Shown here: piece by piece, positions 17,146 to 25,019 of the stretch
Layout of the letters: each line of letters starts with the position of its first letter
How positions within the stretch are numbered: position 1 is the first letter of the stretch
NCBI RefSeq assembly: GCF_023805255.1
Contig: NZ_JAMSCK010000001.1
Span: 434,001 to 498,000, forward strand
Length of the DNA: 64,000 nucleotides
Source of the DNA: Gramella jeungdoensis
GTDB taxonomy: Bacteria; Bacteroidota; Bacteroidia; Flavobacteriales; Flavobacteriaceae
Reading direction: 5' to 3'
Translations under genes and position numbers: made by a program
Notes under the pieces: model-generated
The model's input: only the letters and a program-made list of their open reading frames with translations
What the model was told of the DNA's origin: nothing
Database searches by the model: none

Positions 17146-18117
17146 TCATGATTTTTGATAATTCACAGATCGTTTGCTAAGCCAGGTGTTATTGCTTATC
17201 ACATTAGAATAATAAGCAAAAAGTTTTTTTAAGATGAAAAAGTTCAGTTTTGCCTTTGATGGAACAAATAAGAGAAGTAAAATCGATAATATGATCTTTT
17301 CAGATAATACCCCGAGGATCAAAAGCAGATGTAATAGTGCACCTTTAATTCCTGAAAAATGATTGGAAATATAGACATGTTTTGAGATGATTACTTCCCC
17401 CTTTGTAATGGCCTTCGTCCTGTAATTGGTCCTGGAGGCACCACCGTGTTTATGAAAAATGGTGGCTTCGGTAGTTACGGCCACTTGCCCTCCAAAAGAG
17501 ACCGCTTTTTTACAGAGATCAACATCTTCAAGATACATCCAGTAATCTTCGTTCCACCCATTTATCTTTTCAAACCATTCTTTTGAGATAAAAACAACGG
17601 CTCCCGTTACCCAATCCGGATAAAAAATGTTTTTCTTCAATTCGAACTTTTTCTCGATAGCTTTTTTGTTGAACAGCCGGTAAGCTGCTCTTGTCAGTCC
17701 AAAGAATCTGGAGAAAGAAGGAAATGAGTTCTTCTGTTTATAGTAATTACCGACTTCATTTACCTGCAAACAGGAGAGGATGGCTATTTCAGGATTGTCT
17801 ATATAAGTAAGGTGTAATTCCTGTAATACTCCTTCTTCAATCTTTGTGTCAGGATTCAGGAAAAGGAAGAAGCTTCCCTTTGCATGGGAAGCTCCCGTAT
17901 TACATCCATTGGCAAAACCATTGTTGCCAGAATTCTTTATGAAGTTTACTTCCGGATATTTACTTTCAAAATCTTCCAGCTTTCCATCAGCTGAATCATT
18001 GTCAACTACTATTATTTCAAAGGAATAGCTTTTAGCATCAATTTCCTTGAAGGAGTCTAAACATTCCTTTAAAGAATCCCATGATCTGTAGTTGACTATT
18101 ATGACTGATATATCCAA
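17146..18117 (-). CDS. Glycosyltransferase family 2 (rhamnosyltransferase-like)
   Basis: 323 residues. MDISVIIVNYRSWDSLKECLDSF and FEIIVVDNDSADG form the nucleotide site, NNGFANGCNTGASHAKGSFFLFLNPDTKI supplies the DxD-like motif (NPDT), and VTGAVVFISKEWFEKINGWNEDYWMYLEDVDLC is the catalytic ED segment. This pattern is that of WbbL/RgpF-like rhamnosyl and related transferases. The C-terminus has a hydrophobic stretch (about 255-285, ALLHLLLILGVLSEKIILSILLLLFV) that would anchor it in the inner membrane. It is followed 4 bases later by the GT9 gene. Donor sugar not determined. Confidence 0.88.
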   Translation of the reverse strand: MDISVIIVNYRSWDSLKECLDSFKEIDAKSYSFEIIVVDNDSADGKLEDFESKYPEVNFIKNSGNNGFANGCNTGASHAKGSFFLFLNPDTKIEEGVLQELHLTYIDNPEIAILSCLQVNEVGNYYKQKNSFPSFSRFFGLTRAAYRLFNKKAIEKKFELKKNIFYPDWVTGAVVFISKEWFEKINGWNEDYWMYLEDVDLCKKAVSFGGQVAVTTEATIFHKHGGASRTNYRTKAITKGEVIISKHVYISNHFSGIKGALLHLLLILGVLSEKIILSILLLLFVPSKAKLNFFILKKLFAYYSNVISNNTWLSKRSVNYQKS

Positions 18118-18134
18118 AGAGACCGATCTCGTTT

Positions 18135-18950
18135 TTAAACAGCTACATTATATTCGCGTAGCGCATCGTTCAATGATGTCTTCTTGTTAGTGCTTTCCTT
18201 ACGTTTACCTATGATCAGGGCACAGGGAACCTGAAATTCTCCTGCAGGGAATTTTTTGGTATAGCTTCCTGGGATAACCACCGATCGCGATGGGACATAA
18301 CCCTTAAATTCTTTAGGTTCATCACCTGTCACATCAATGATCTTGGTAGATGCGGTAAGCACTACATTTGCTCCCAAGACAGCTTCTTTTTCTACCCTGA
18401 TTCCTTCAACCACGATACTTCTGGATCCCAGAAACGCATTGTCTTCAATGATTACAGGTGCCGCCTGTAGAGGTTCAAGTACGCCGCCAATTCCAACACC
18501 TCCACTTAAATGTACATTTTTACCGATCTGCGCGCAGCTTCCCACGGTTGCCCAGGTATCTACCATGGTACCTTCGTTAACATAGGCACCAATATTTACA
18601 TAACTCGGCATCATGATCACGCCAGAAGAGATATAAGCACCATGTCGCGCAACGGCATTTGGCACTACACGAATTCCTTTCTCCTTATATCCTTTCTTTA
18701 AAGGGATCTTATCATGATACTCAAAAATTCCGGCTTCCAGCGTTTCCATTTTCTGAATGGGGAAATAAAGTACTACCGCTTTCTTAACCCATTCGTTCAC
18801 CTGCCAGCCATCCGCAGTTGGTTCAGCGACGCGCAATTCACCTTTATCAAGAAGGTCGATCACTTTTCTGATAGCATCGGTGGTTTCTGAATCTTTTAAT
18901 AAGTCCCTGTTCTCCCAGGCATTTTCAATTTTCGCTTGTAATTGGTCCAT
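18135..18950 (-). CDS. dapD: Tetrahydrodipicolinate N-succinyltransferase
   Basis: Transfers succinyl from succinyl-CoA to tetrahydrodipicolinate in the succinylase branch of lysine/diaminopimelate synthesis. The sequence shows the left-handed beta-helix built from hexapeptides (GVIMMPSYVNIGAYVNEGTMVDTWATVGSCAQIGKNVHLSGGVGIGGVLEP), the most diagnostic block of DapD, followed by VEGIRVEKEAVLGANVVLTASTKI and the C-terminal SRSVVIPGSYTKKFPAG. I start at MDQLQAKI (18950) for 271 residues; an ATG two codons earlier is possible. A TATATTTG box sits 14 bases before this start. The gene is divergent from ruvX and does not belong with the glycan genes. Confidence 0.97.
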   Translation of the reverse strand: MDQLQAKIENAWENRDLLKDSETTDAIRKVIDLLDKGELRVAEPTADGWQVNEWVKKAVVLYFPIQKMETLEAGIFEYHDKIPLKKGYKEKGIRVVPNAVARHGAYISSGVIMMPSYVNIGAYVNEGTMVDTWATVGSCAQIGKNVHLSGGVGIGGVLEPLQAAPVIIEDNAFLGSRSIVVEGIRVEKEAVLGANVVLTASTKIIDVTGDEPKEFKGYVPSRSVVIPGSYTKKFPAGEFQVPCALIIGKRKESTNKKTSLNDALREYNVAV

Positions 18951-18964
18951 TTTCAATTTTTTTT

Positions 18965-18972
18965 CAAATATA
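18965..18972 (-). promoter_or_regulatory. Bacteroidota -7 box for dapD (TATATTTG on minus)
   Basis: Perfect TAnnTTTG on the minus strand 14 bases before the chosen dapD ATG at 18950, which supports that start region. Confidence 0.55.
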
Positions 18973-19014
18973 ACAGCTATAAGACAATATTTATGGACAA
19001 ACCGATATAAACCT

Positions 19015-19022
19015 TACCTTTG
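19015..19022 (+). promoter_or_regulatory. Bacteroidota -7 box for ruvX (TACCTTTG)
   Basis: Perfect TAnnTTTG 14 bases before the ruvX ATG at 19037; the -33 TTG is not obvious. Confidence 0.55.
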
Positions 19023-19036
19023 CGTAAATTTTTGAA

Positions 19037-19444
19037 ATGGCCAGGATTCTAGCACTGGATTACGGAACAAAGAGAACGGGAATCGCCGTTACCGATGAGC
19101 TCAAAATGATCGCATCGGGGCTTACTACTGTTCAAACCCCTGAGCTTATAAGTTTCCTGGAAGATTATTTTAAAAATGAAAAAGTGGAACGTGTTTTGGT
19201 CGGTGAACCAAAGAGAATGGACGATTCACCTTCCCGGAGTGAATCATATATCCAGGAATTTTTAAAGAAGTTTTCTGAAAAATTTCCTGGTATGCCTGTG
19301 GAAAGGGTGGATGAGCGTTTTACAAGTAAAATGGCCGTTCAGAGTATGATCGATAGCGGTCTAAAAAAGAAAAAAAGAAGAGATAAAGCCCTGGTTGATG
19401 AGATTAGTGCAACAATAATATTGCAAACCTGGCTTTACGAGTAA
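19037..19444 (+). CDS. ruvX: Holliday junction resolvase-like / pre-16S rRNA nuclease YqgF
   Basis: RNase H-fold nuclease of 135 residues. In E. coli YqgF trims the 5' end of pre-16S rRNA; the family was first named as a putative Holliday junction resolvase. Conserved acids are visible in LALDYGTKRTGIAVTD (Asp8), LVGEPKRMDDSPS, VERVDERFTSKMA and DKALVDEISATIILQTWL. Length is typical. It begins a plus-strand run with def (45 bases downstream) and DUF5606. The short gap to def contains AGCTTTAAGCTT-like repeats. Confidence 0.95.
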   Translation: MARILALDYGTKRTGIAVTDELKMIASGLTTVQTPELISFLEDYFKNEKVERVLVGEPKRMDDSPSRSESYIQEFLKKFSEKFPGMPVERVDERFTSKMAVQSMIDSGLKKKKRRDKALVDEISATIILQTWLYE

Positions 19445-19489
19445 TAAAAAGCTTTAAGCTTAATGCTTTAAGCTGAAAACTGATATAAA

Positions 19490-20080
19490 ATGATTTTACC
19501 AATTGTAGCATATGGAGATCCGGTGCTGAAGAAAAAGGCAAAAGAGATAGATAAGGATTATCCCAAACTTGAGGAATTGATAGACAATATGTGGGATACA
19601 ATGTACAATGCTTATGGTGTCGGACTGGCTGCCCCTCAGGTTGGATTACCAATCAGGTTGTTTCTTATAGATCCCGCACCTTTTGCTGAAGATGAAGAGA
19701 TGGATGAAAAAGAACAGGAAGAGTTAAAAAATATGCGAAAGGTTTTCATCAATCCTCAGATCATTGAAGAAGAAGGTGAAGAATGGGCATTTAGTGAAGG
19801 TTGCCTGAGTATCCCGGAGATCAGGGAAGATGTATTCCGTCAGCCTGATATCACCATAGAGTATTATGATGAAAATTTCGAAAAGCACACCGAAAAATAT
19901 TCAGGACTGGCAGCAAGGGTAATTCAGCATGAATATGACCATATTGAAGGTATTCTCTTCACCGATAAACTTTCAAGCCTGAAAAAGAGACTTATAAAAA
20001 GCAAGCTGGCAAATATTTCTAAAGGCAAAGTCCAGGTAGATTATAAAATGCGTTTTCCTCTGGCAAAAAAAGCTCGTTAA
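19490..20080 (+). CDS. def: Peptide deformylase
   Basis: Removes the formyl group from the initiator methionine of nascent proteins; metal enzyme. All three motifs are present: GVGLAAPQ (43-50), EGCLS (103-107; Cys105 binds metal) and HEYDH (147-151; two His ligands and catalytic Glu). A 20-residue acidic insert (about 65-85, EDEEMDEKEQEELKNM) between motifs 1 and 2 is typical of the Bacteroidota type. It lies between ruvX and the DUF5606 gene, 57 bases before the latter; the three are likely cotranscribed up to the terminator at 20586. Confidence 0.97.
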   Translation: MILPIVAYGDPVLKKKAKEIDKDYPKLEELIDNMWDTMYNAYGVGLAAPQVGLPIRLFLIDPAPFAEDEEMDEKEQEELKNMRKVFINPQIIEEEGEEWAFSEGCLSIPEIREDVFRQPDITIEYYDENFEKHTEKYSGLAARVIQHEYDHIEGILFTDKLSSLKKRLIKSKLANISKGKVQVDYKMRFPLAKKAR

Positions 20081-20137
20081 GGGTTTTGATAATTAATTCA
20101 GGGAAATGATATTTGCCAATCTAAATAAAAAAATACT

Positions 20138-20560
20138 ATGGGATTAGATAAAATTCTGGCTATTTCGGGAAAACCCGGTTTATATGAGCTTACTGCACAA
20201 ACAAGAGGTGGGTTTATTGCTAAATCTTTACTTGACGGAAAGAAGATCGCGGTGAATATGCGTCACAATGTGAGTATCCTGAGTGAAATTGCTATATATA
20301 CCTATACCGAAGAGATTCCTCTGGGCGAAGTTTTTGAAAAAATTAAGGAGAAGGAGAATGGAGAGGAGACTATAAGTCATAAATCTTCCAAGAAAGAGCT
20401 TGAAGATTTCTTCTCTGAGATACTGCCAGATTATGATGAAGACAGGGTTTATGCCAGCGATATGAAGAAAATCGTACAGTGGTATAATATCTTGATCAAG
20501 AACGGTTTTACTGATTTTTCGAAAGAAGAAAAAGAAGACTCTAAGAAGGAAGAGGAATAG
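20138..20560 (+). CDS. DUF5606 domain protein
   Basis: 140-residue protein with an N-terminal domain of about 70 residues (LDKILAISGKPGLYELTAQTRGGFIAKSLLDGKKIAVN...VSILSEIAIYT) that is the DUF5606 family of Bacteroidota, of unknown function. The middle segment (DFFSEILPDYDEDRVYASDMKKIVQWYNILIKNG) is helical and conserved, and the tail is a charged Lys/Glu run. The beta-rich head with the ISGKPGLY turn resembles a small SH3/OB-like domain, but that is only an impression. Its persistent location downstream of def suggests a link with translation; this is inference. It is followed by a bidirectional terminator. Confidence 0.85.
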   Translation: MGLDKILAISGKPGLYELTAQTRGGFIAKSLLDGKKIAVNMRHNVSILSEIAIYTYTEEIPLGEVFEKIKEKENGEETISHKSSKKELEDFFSEILPDYDEDRVYASDMKKIVQWYNILIKNGFTDFSKEEKEDSKKEEE

Positions 20561-20585
20561 TGAGCTCCTCAAAACGAAAAATATA

Positions 20586-20615
20586 AAAGCCGAAATTTTG
20601 ATTTCGGCTTTTTTT
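20586..20615. terminator. Bidirectional rho-independent terminator
   Basis: Perfect 11-bp stem AAAGCCGAAAT / ATTTCGGCTTT (20586-20596 and 20601-20611) with a TTTG loop and T-run on the plus strand and an A/T-rich flank on the other. It serves the ruvX-def-DUF5606 run and the convergent DUF5686 gene. Confidence 0.85.
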
Positions 20616-20618
20616 ATT

Positions 20619-23084
20619 CTAGAATTTGAGTCCGAAGATAAAAGCACCTTCCCGTTCTCCGCCAAATTCTGAAACCACATAATCAAGTCTCAATATCCTG
20701 TATTTGCCAAAGCCAAGATTGTCTATTCCTATTGAATATTCTGAATATGGATTTCTTCCTTCAGAAGTAAGCCTGTGAGCTCCAAGAATAAGGTTGAAAT
20801 TAAGTTTGTTGATCAATGGCAGTTTTCCCAAAACCCAGCCCTGGAAGTCGTGTTCGGCATGCAGCTCGGCATAATTCTGATTGGTGCTGAAGCTGTAATA
20901 GGGCATTAAATTGAACTTTCCTACATAACTGCCAAAACCTATCCTGGTTTGGTTGGCATCAAAATGCCGGTAGTCTACCAGGCTTATATCTTCAGCGTTG
21001 GAAAAGATCCCACCATTTATGAGATACCTGAATTCCCCTTTGTTGCCAAGTCCTAAGGTCTGACTTATTTCAGCCTTAAACTGGTCGAAATTGTATTTTT
21101 CATCACTGCCTCCAAATCCTTTTTCCAGGCCTAATTTAAGATTGGGAAATTTTGATTCATAAACCCGGTAGCGACCATTTGGATAGCTCATATATTTTTG
21201 GCCAAAGGTGATATCCGCAACAAAGCCGAATTTTGCCAGGGAATGTTCTTCAAATGGGAGGCTCCCGAAATTCTGTGGTTCTAATGGATTGTTAGAAGTG
21301 TAGGTTCTATCGCCCCATTCAACAAAAACATGATCGGTGTGGTTTATCAGTGCCTGCCTGTTTTCCCAGCTAAATTTACCAAATAAACGCAGGCCGTTAA
21401 GCACCTCCTGTCCGTAACCAATAGAAGCATAGCTTTTTTCGTATAACTTCAGATAGTTCCTTTCAAAGAAAATGGTGGTAATATCATTTAGGATCGTAGA
21501 AATAGGTTCCCGGTTATTTATTTGTTCTGCTGCGATCCCACCTTCTATCCTAAGATATGGCCGTGTGAAATTGTTGAATTTCTTTTCGAAACCTCCACTT
21601 AACCTGAAACGTTCTTCACTAAAACCATAGTTGAGGTTGGAGTAGAACTTCCAGTAATTCTCCTGGTCGTCACCGGTTCGTTGAGTGTAGTCAACATCCA
21701 GGTCGATATTCCATCCCTGCACCGTATTAAATGCTACCCCTGTGATGGGTGCACTGATGCTAAAGCTTCGGTCTTTCCATGAATTTCGGTAAGTATATCC
21801 AAACAGGATATCTGTCAACTCAAATTTATTGTTTGCGGCATCTACCGAATCCTGGTATTTTTTAGTGTTTCTAACCTGCTGAATACTATCTTTTCTAATA
21901 TAATCCCTAATCTCTTCCGTAGTAAGCGGTACTGGTCTTACTTCTTCCCAGTATAAAGAATCCTTTTTGTTGGCCTCGCTGGCAAAACTCAGGATCTCAG
22001 GGCCAAATGTGCCTCTGTCAAAATTAGGATTGAAATTGTAATTACTGTACACCGCCGTGAATCTTCCGTCGCCACCAAAGCCAAATATCTTAAAACTGAA
22101 ATCAACGCTTTGGGAGATCTGGATATAGCGATCGTTTTCTTCAGAATATTTATAATTCTGCTTAAATATTAATTCTTCTATCGGGGGGACCTGAACGGCC
22201 TGGCCAGTAGTGGTAAGCTCAATGCCATAGATCTGCCAGAGGTCTTCAACTATATAGATATAACCAGAAAACACCCGGTCGTTCTCTCTTTTTGGGGTTA
22301 CCATAATCTTGTTGATCATTTTGCCCTTATCGTCAAAAAAACTGCCTTCCAGATTATAGCGGTAGTAGTTAAAGGCATAATCGGCAATAGGGGAGATGAT
22401 CTCGCTGTTAATATCCAGGGTGTTTTCGTAAAAAGAAAAATAAGCTTCCTGAGCCGAATTCAGGCTAAAACCATTATCATCTCCACTTACTTTTGAGGCG
22501 ATAATTTTTTCTTTAAAGTCATCCGGTTTTTGATAAGCGATCTTCGAGATTGTTTCACTAAGATAAACAATCCCACTTCTGGTAGAGTCCAGTCCGCCTC
22601 CAAGGTCCCCCACGTCCTGGCCAAGTATCTTTTCGGGAGCATTTTTAATACGCCAGAGACCGCGAGAGTAGAAATCGGCAGTAAAAGATTCAAGTTTTTC
22701 GGAATTAGCCTGCCGGTTCTCAATTACATTCCTTATGATCCTGTTGGCTGGATTTTCACCACTATTTACACTCACTTCATCCAGTGTAGTACTTTCAGGG
22801 ATAAGGCTAATATCAATTTTCAGAGGAGAGCCTATGAACTCTACCCTTTTCCTTTGAGTTTTATATCCCAGGAACTGATAGACCAGGGTATAAGTGCCTT
22901 CCTGGTTGATTTTCAGTTCATAGATTCCTTCTTCGTTAGTAGTGGTGCCGGTAGATCCCGATTCGGTATAAATATTCACATAGGGAAGGGGAGTACCGTT
23001 CTCATCCTTTACCAGGCCAGATATTTGGGAATGCACCTGGAAAACCGCAAAAAAGAGAATCAGGCTAAGTAGCTTTTTTAGCAT
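20619..23084 (-). CDS. DUF5686 outer-membrane protein with carboxypeptidase-regulatory domain
   Basis: 821-residue exported protein. A signal peptide (1-19, LLSLILFFAVFQVHSQ) is followed by a CarboxypepD_reg-like beta-sandwich (about 20-95: ISGLVKDENGTPLPYVNIYTESGSTGTTTNEEGIYEL). The rest is the DUF5686 region, beta-rich and ending in aromatic residue pairs (REGAFIFGLKF, terminal Phe), consistent with a C-terminal outer-membrane barrel of about 14-18 strands. Family members are common in Bacteroidota and biochemically uncharacterised. There is no TonB box or plug, so it is not a classical TonB receptor. It is monocistronic, convergent with DUF5606 and downstream of smpB. Confidence 0.85.
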   Translation of the reverse strand: MLKKLLSLILFFAVFQVHSQISGLVKDENGTPLPYVNIYTESGSTGTTTNEEGIYELKINQEGTYTLVYQFLGYKTQRKRVEFIGSPLKIDISLIPESTTLDEVSVNSGENPANRIIRNVIENRQANSEKLESFTADFYSRGLWRIKNAPEKILGQDVGDLGGGLDSTRSGIVYLSETISKIAYQKPDDFKEKIIASKVSGDDNGFSLNSAQEAYFSFYENTLDINSEIISPIADYAFNYYRYNLEGSFFDDKGKMINKIMVTPKRENDRVFSGYIYIVEDLWQIYGIELTTTGQAVQVPPIEELIFKQNYKYSEENDRYIQISQSVDFSFKIFGFGGDGRFTAVYSNYNFNPNFDRGTFGPEILSFASEANKKDSLYWEEVRPVPLTTEEIRDYIRKDSIQQVRNTKKYQDSVDAANNKFELTDILFGYTYRNSWKDRSFSISAPITGVAFNTVQGWNIDLDVDYTQRTGDDQENYWKFYSNLNYGFSEERFRLSGGFEKKFNNFTRPYLRIEGGIAAEQINNREPISTILNDITTIFFERNYLKLYEKSYASIGYGQEVLNGLRLFGKFSWENRQALINHTDHVFVEWGDRTYTSNNPLEPQNFGSLPFEEHSLAKFGFVADITFGQKYMSYPNGRYRVYESKFPNLKLGLEKGFGGSDEKYNFDQFKAEISQTLGLGNKGEFRYLINGGIFSNAEDISLVDYRHFDANQTRIGFGSYVGKFNLMPYYSFSTNQNYAELHAEHDFQGWVLGKLPLINKLNFNLILGAHRLTSEGRNPYSEYSIGIDNLGFGKYRILRLDYVVSEFGGEREGAFIFGLKF

Positions 23085-23123
23085 TCAATCAGGGGTTTAG
23101 AATGAACGAAAAGATAAGGTAAA

Positions 23124-23579
23124 TTATCGATAATCCTTTTGGATACGATCTAAACGGCGCTTGTTTTCCCGGTCTTTAATGGTTTCCCTTTTATCGTATA
23201 ACTTTTTACCCTTGGCAAGGGCTATCTGTAGTTTCGCAAGTCCGCGGTCATTGATGAACAATCTAAGCGGAATAATGGTTAAACCTGAATTCGTTACTTC
23301 TTTTTCAAGTTTTCTAAGCTCCCTGCGCTGTAGCAAAAGTTTTCGCTCGCTCTTGGGGTCATGGTTAAAGTGTGTGGCGTGGGAATATTCTTCAACATGC
23401 ATATTTATCACAAAAAGCTCATGATTATTGAATTCACAAAAGCTTTCAGCAATACTAGCCTTTCCTTCCCGTATGGCCTTTATCTCGGTCCCTGCCAGTT
23501 TAATTCCGGCAACGTACTTGTCCAGGAATTCATAATTGAACTTTGCCTTACGGTTTTTAATGTTGATAGAATTCTTCAT
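23124..23579 (-). CDS. smpB: SsrA-binding protein
   Basis: Partner of tmRNA in trans-translation, which rescues stalled ribosomes. The oligonucleotide-binding barrel (KNRKAKFNYEFLDKYVAGIKLAGTEIKAIREGKASIAESFCEF) and the basic C-terminal tail (LYDKRETIKDRENKRRLDRIQKDYR), which mimics the anticodon stem in the ribosome, are both present. I choose the ATG at 23579 (151 residues, MKNSINIK). The ATG at 23588 lies within a TATTTTTG promoter box and cannot be transcribed if that box is used. The tmRNA gene itself is not in this window. Confidence 0.95.
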   Translation of the reverse strand: MKNSINIKNRKAKFNYEFLDKYVAGIKLAGTEIKAIREGKASIAESFCEFNNHELFVINMHVEEYSHATHFNHDPKSERKLLLQRRELRKLEKEVTNSGLTIIPLRLFINDRGLAKLQIALAKGKKLYDKRETIKDRENKRRLDRIQKDYR

Positions 23580-23585
23580 ATAGCA

Positions 23586-23593
23586 CAAAAATA
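23586..23593 (-). promoter_or_regulatory. -7 box for smpB (TATTTTTG on minus)
   Basis: Perfect TAnnTTTG that ends 7 bases before the smpB ATG at 23579, giving a leader of zero to two bases. It also decides the start codon, since the ATG at 23588 lies inside the box. Confidence 0.5.
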
Positions 23594-23662
23594 CAAGCTT
23601 TAAGCTAATTTCATACTAAAGCGATTTTAAAATTAGGCCTGTGTAATTTCTGAGCAAATAAT

Positions 23663-23670
23663 TATATTTG
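23663..23670 (+). promoter_or_regulatory. Bacteroidota -7 box (TATATTTG)
   Basis: Perfect TAnnTTTG 22 bases before the ATG at 23693 of the DUF6503 lipoprotein; no -33 TTG. Confidence 0.5.
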
Positions 23671-23692
23671 TACGCCTTTAAAATCGCCTCTT

Positions 23693-24439
23693 ATGAAATA
23701 TGTTATAATATTATTATTTGCATTTCTGTTAGTCTCCTGTGCTGATAACAGTGGAGACCTTACGGCAGATGAAATAGTGGATAAGGCAATTGAAAATGCC
23801 GGGGGGGATCGCTATAATAATGCTGAAATCGATTTTGTTTTCAGGAAAAGAAAGTACCGGAGCAAACGTGAAGGAGGAAAGTTTCAACTTGAAAGGATCA
23901 TGACCGACTCTACCGGAAATGAGATTCGTGATATTCTGGATAATGAAGGACTTGAACGATATGTAAATGATTCTGCTATACAACTTCCCGATTCCTTAAA
24001 GACACCTATTGGAAATTCGGTGAACTCTGTTCATTATTTTGTTCATCTTCCTTTTGGCCTTAATGCTCCTGCAGCGAATAAAAAGCTTGTTGGTAAGGAC
24101 AGCATAGGAGAAAGGGAATATTACGAAGTAAAGGTGACCTTTTCGCAAAATGGAGGTGGAACCGATCACGAGGATGAATATCTATACTGGATAGATACAC
24201 AAACCTTTAAGGTAGATTACCTGGCCTATAATTTTGAGACCAATGATGGAGGGATAAGGTTTAGAAAAGCTTATAATCCTCGTATCATAAAGGGGATCAG
24301 GTTTGTGGATTATCAAAACTACAAATATGAAGATCTTTCCACCCCATTGTCAGAGCTGGATAGTTTATTTGAAGCACGGGAACTGGAGCTTCTTTCTGTG
24401 ATCGAGACCGAAGATGTTGAGGTTACTTTAGGTTCCTGA
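23693..24439 (+). CDS. DUF6503 family lipoprotein
   Basis: 248-residue lipoprotein: signal MKYVIILLFAFLLVSC with the lipobox LVSC (Cys16). The mature part starts ADNSGDLTADEIVDKAIENAGGDRYNNAEIDFVFRKRKYRSKREGGKFQLER, a pattern I associate with the DUF6503 family of Bacteroidota. The rest is beta-rich with an amphipathic repeat (GEREYYEVKVTFSQNGG; EYLYWIDTQTFKVDYLAYNFETNDGG), reminiscent of LolA/LolB-like half barrels that bind lipids. A role in envelope lipoprotein or lipid handling is therefore possible but unproven. It is convergent with the histidine-phosphatase gene, 4 bases away. Confidence 0.8.
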   Translation: MKYVIILLFAFLLVSCADNSGDLTADEIVDKAIENAGGDRYNNAEIDFVFRKRKYRSKREGGKFQLERIMTDSTGNEIRDILDNEGLERYVNDSAIQLPDSLKTPIGNSVNSVHYFVHLPFGLNAPAANKKLVGKDSIGEREYYEVKVTFSQNGGGTDHEDEYLYWIDTQTFKVDYLAYNFETNDGGIRFRKAYNPRIIKGIRFVDYQNYKYEDLSTPLSELDSLFEARELELLSVIETEDVEVTLGS

Positions 24440-24443
24440 TCTT

Positions 24444-24968
24444 TTAGTTGATATAAAGAACCTGGCAGGTAGCCGATCCGTCTGGTTGTACCTGAACGAT
24501 GAATAAAGCTCCATTTTCTTTATCGTCGATATCCTGGTATCTTTTTTCTCCCAGGATGGCATTTGCAAAATGAGGTGTGGTGTTACTGTGACCCACCACA
24601 AGCACGGTTTTTCCTGAAGTAGCCTTTTTAAAATCCTCATTGTATAAATTCCTTGGATCGTAATTGAGAACTTCAAGCTCTTTAAGCTTTGCCAGCGGTT
24701 TTGCAGTTTCTATGGTTCTTTTGTAATTCGTGCTGTAAATGGCATCAAAATCTACATCTTTCATTACTTCTGCCCATTTCTGAGCCCTTTTCTGGCCTTG
24801 CTCATTTAATAGGGGATCACGGTTACCTGCCTGTGTCCTGTCTTTTTCAGCATGCCTTATAAGATAATAAGTAGTGACTTTATTTTCCTGTAGCTTTTCT
24901 TTCATTTTTGCTGAAGGATTACCAATACTTAAAATTAAGGAAGTAAAAAGAATTAGGATATTTGCCAT
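24444..24968 (-). CDS. Histidine phosphatase family protein (SixA-like)
   Basis: 174 residues. An N-terminal hydrophobic segment (MANILILFTSLILSIG) looks like a signal peptide, so the protein may be periplasmic. The catalytic core has LIRHAEKDR, in which His39 is the phospho-acceptor, plus KRTIETAKPLAKL and VLVVGHSNTTPHFANAILG with the second His. This is the compact phosphoglycerate-mutase-like branch that includes SixA and periplasmic phosphatases. The natural substrate is not known. The downstream end nearly touches the DUF6503 lipoprotein gene. No second conserved domain is seen. Confidence 0.88.
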   Translation of the reverse strand: MANILILFTSLILSIGNPSAKMKEKLQENKVTTYYLIRHAEKDRTQAGNRDPLLNEQGQKRAQKWAEVMKDVDFDAIYSTNYKRTIETAKPLAKLKELEVLNYDPRNLYNEDFKKATSGKTVLVVGHSNTTPHFANAILGEKRYQDIDDKENGALFIVQVQPDGSATCQVLYIN

Positions 24969-25019
24969 GATCTGTATATTTTTAGTTTGACGTCATTTTT
25001 GCTGAAGTGTTACAGACCA

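Noticed and set aside
22530-23072. 180-codon plus-strand frame inside the DUF5686 gene
   Set aside because: Antisense shadow of a supported coding region.
24988-24995. TGACGTCA palindrome upstream of the histidine-phosphatase gene
   Set aside because: Eight-base palindrome only, no known bacterial operator of this form in the phylum; likely chance.
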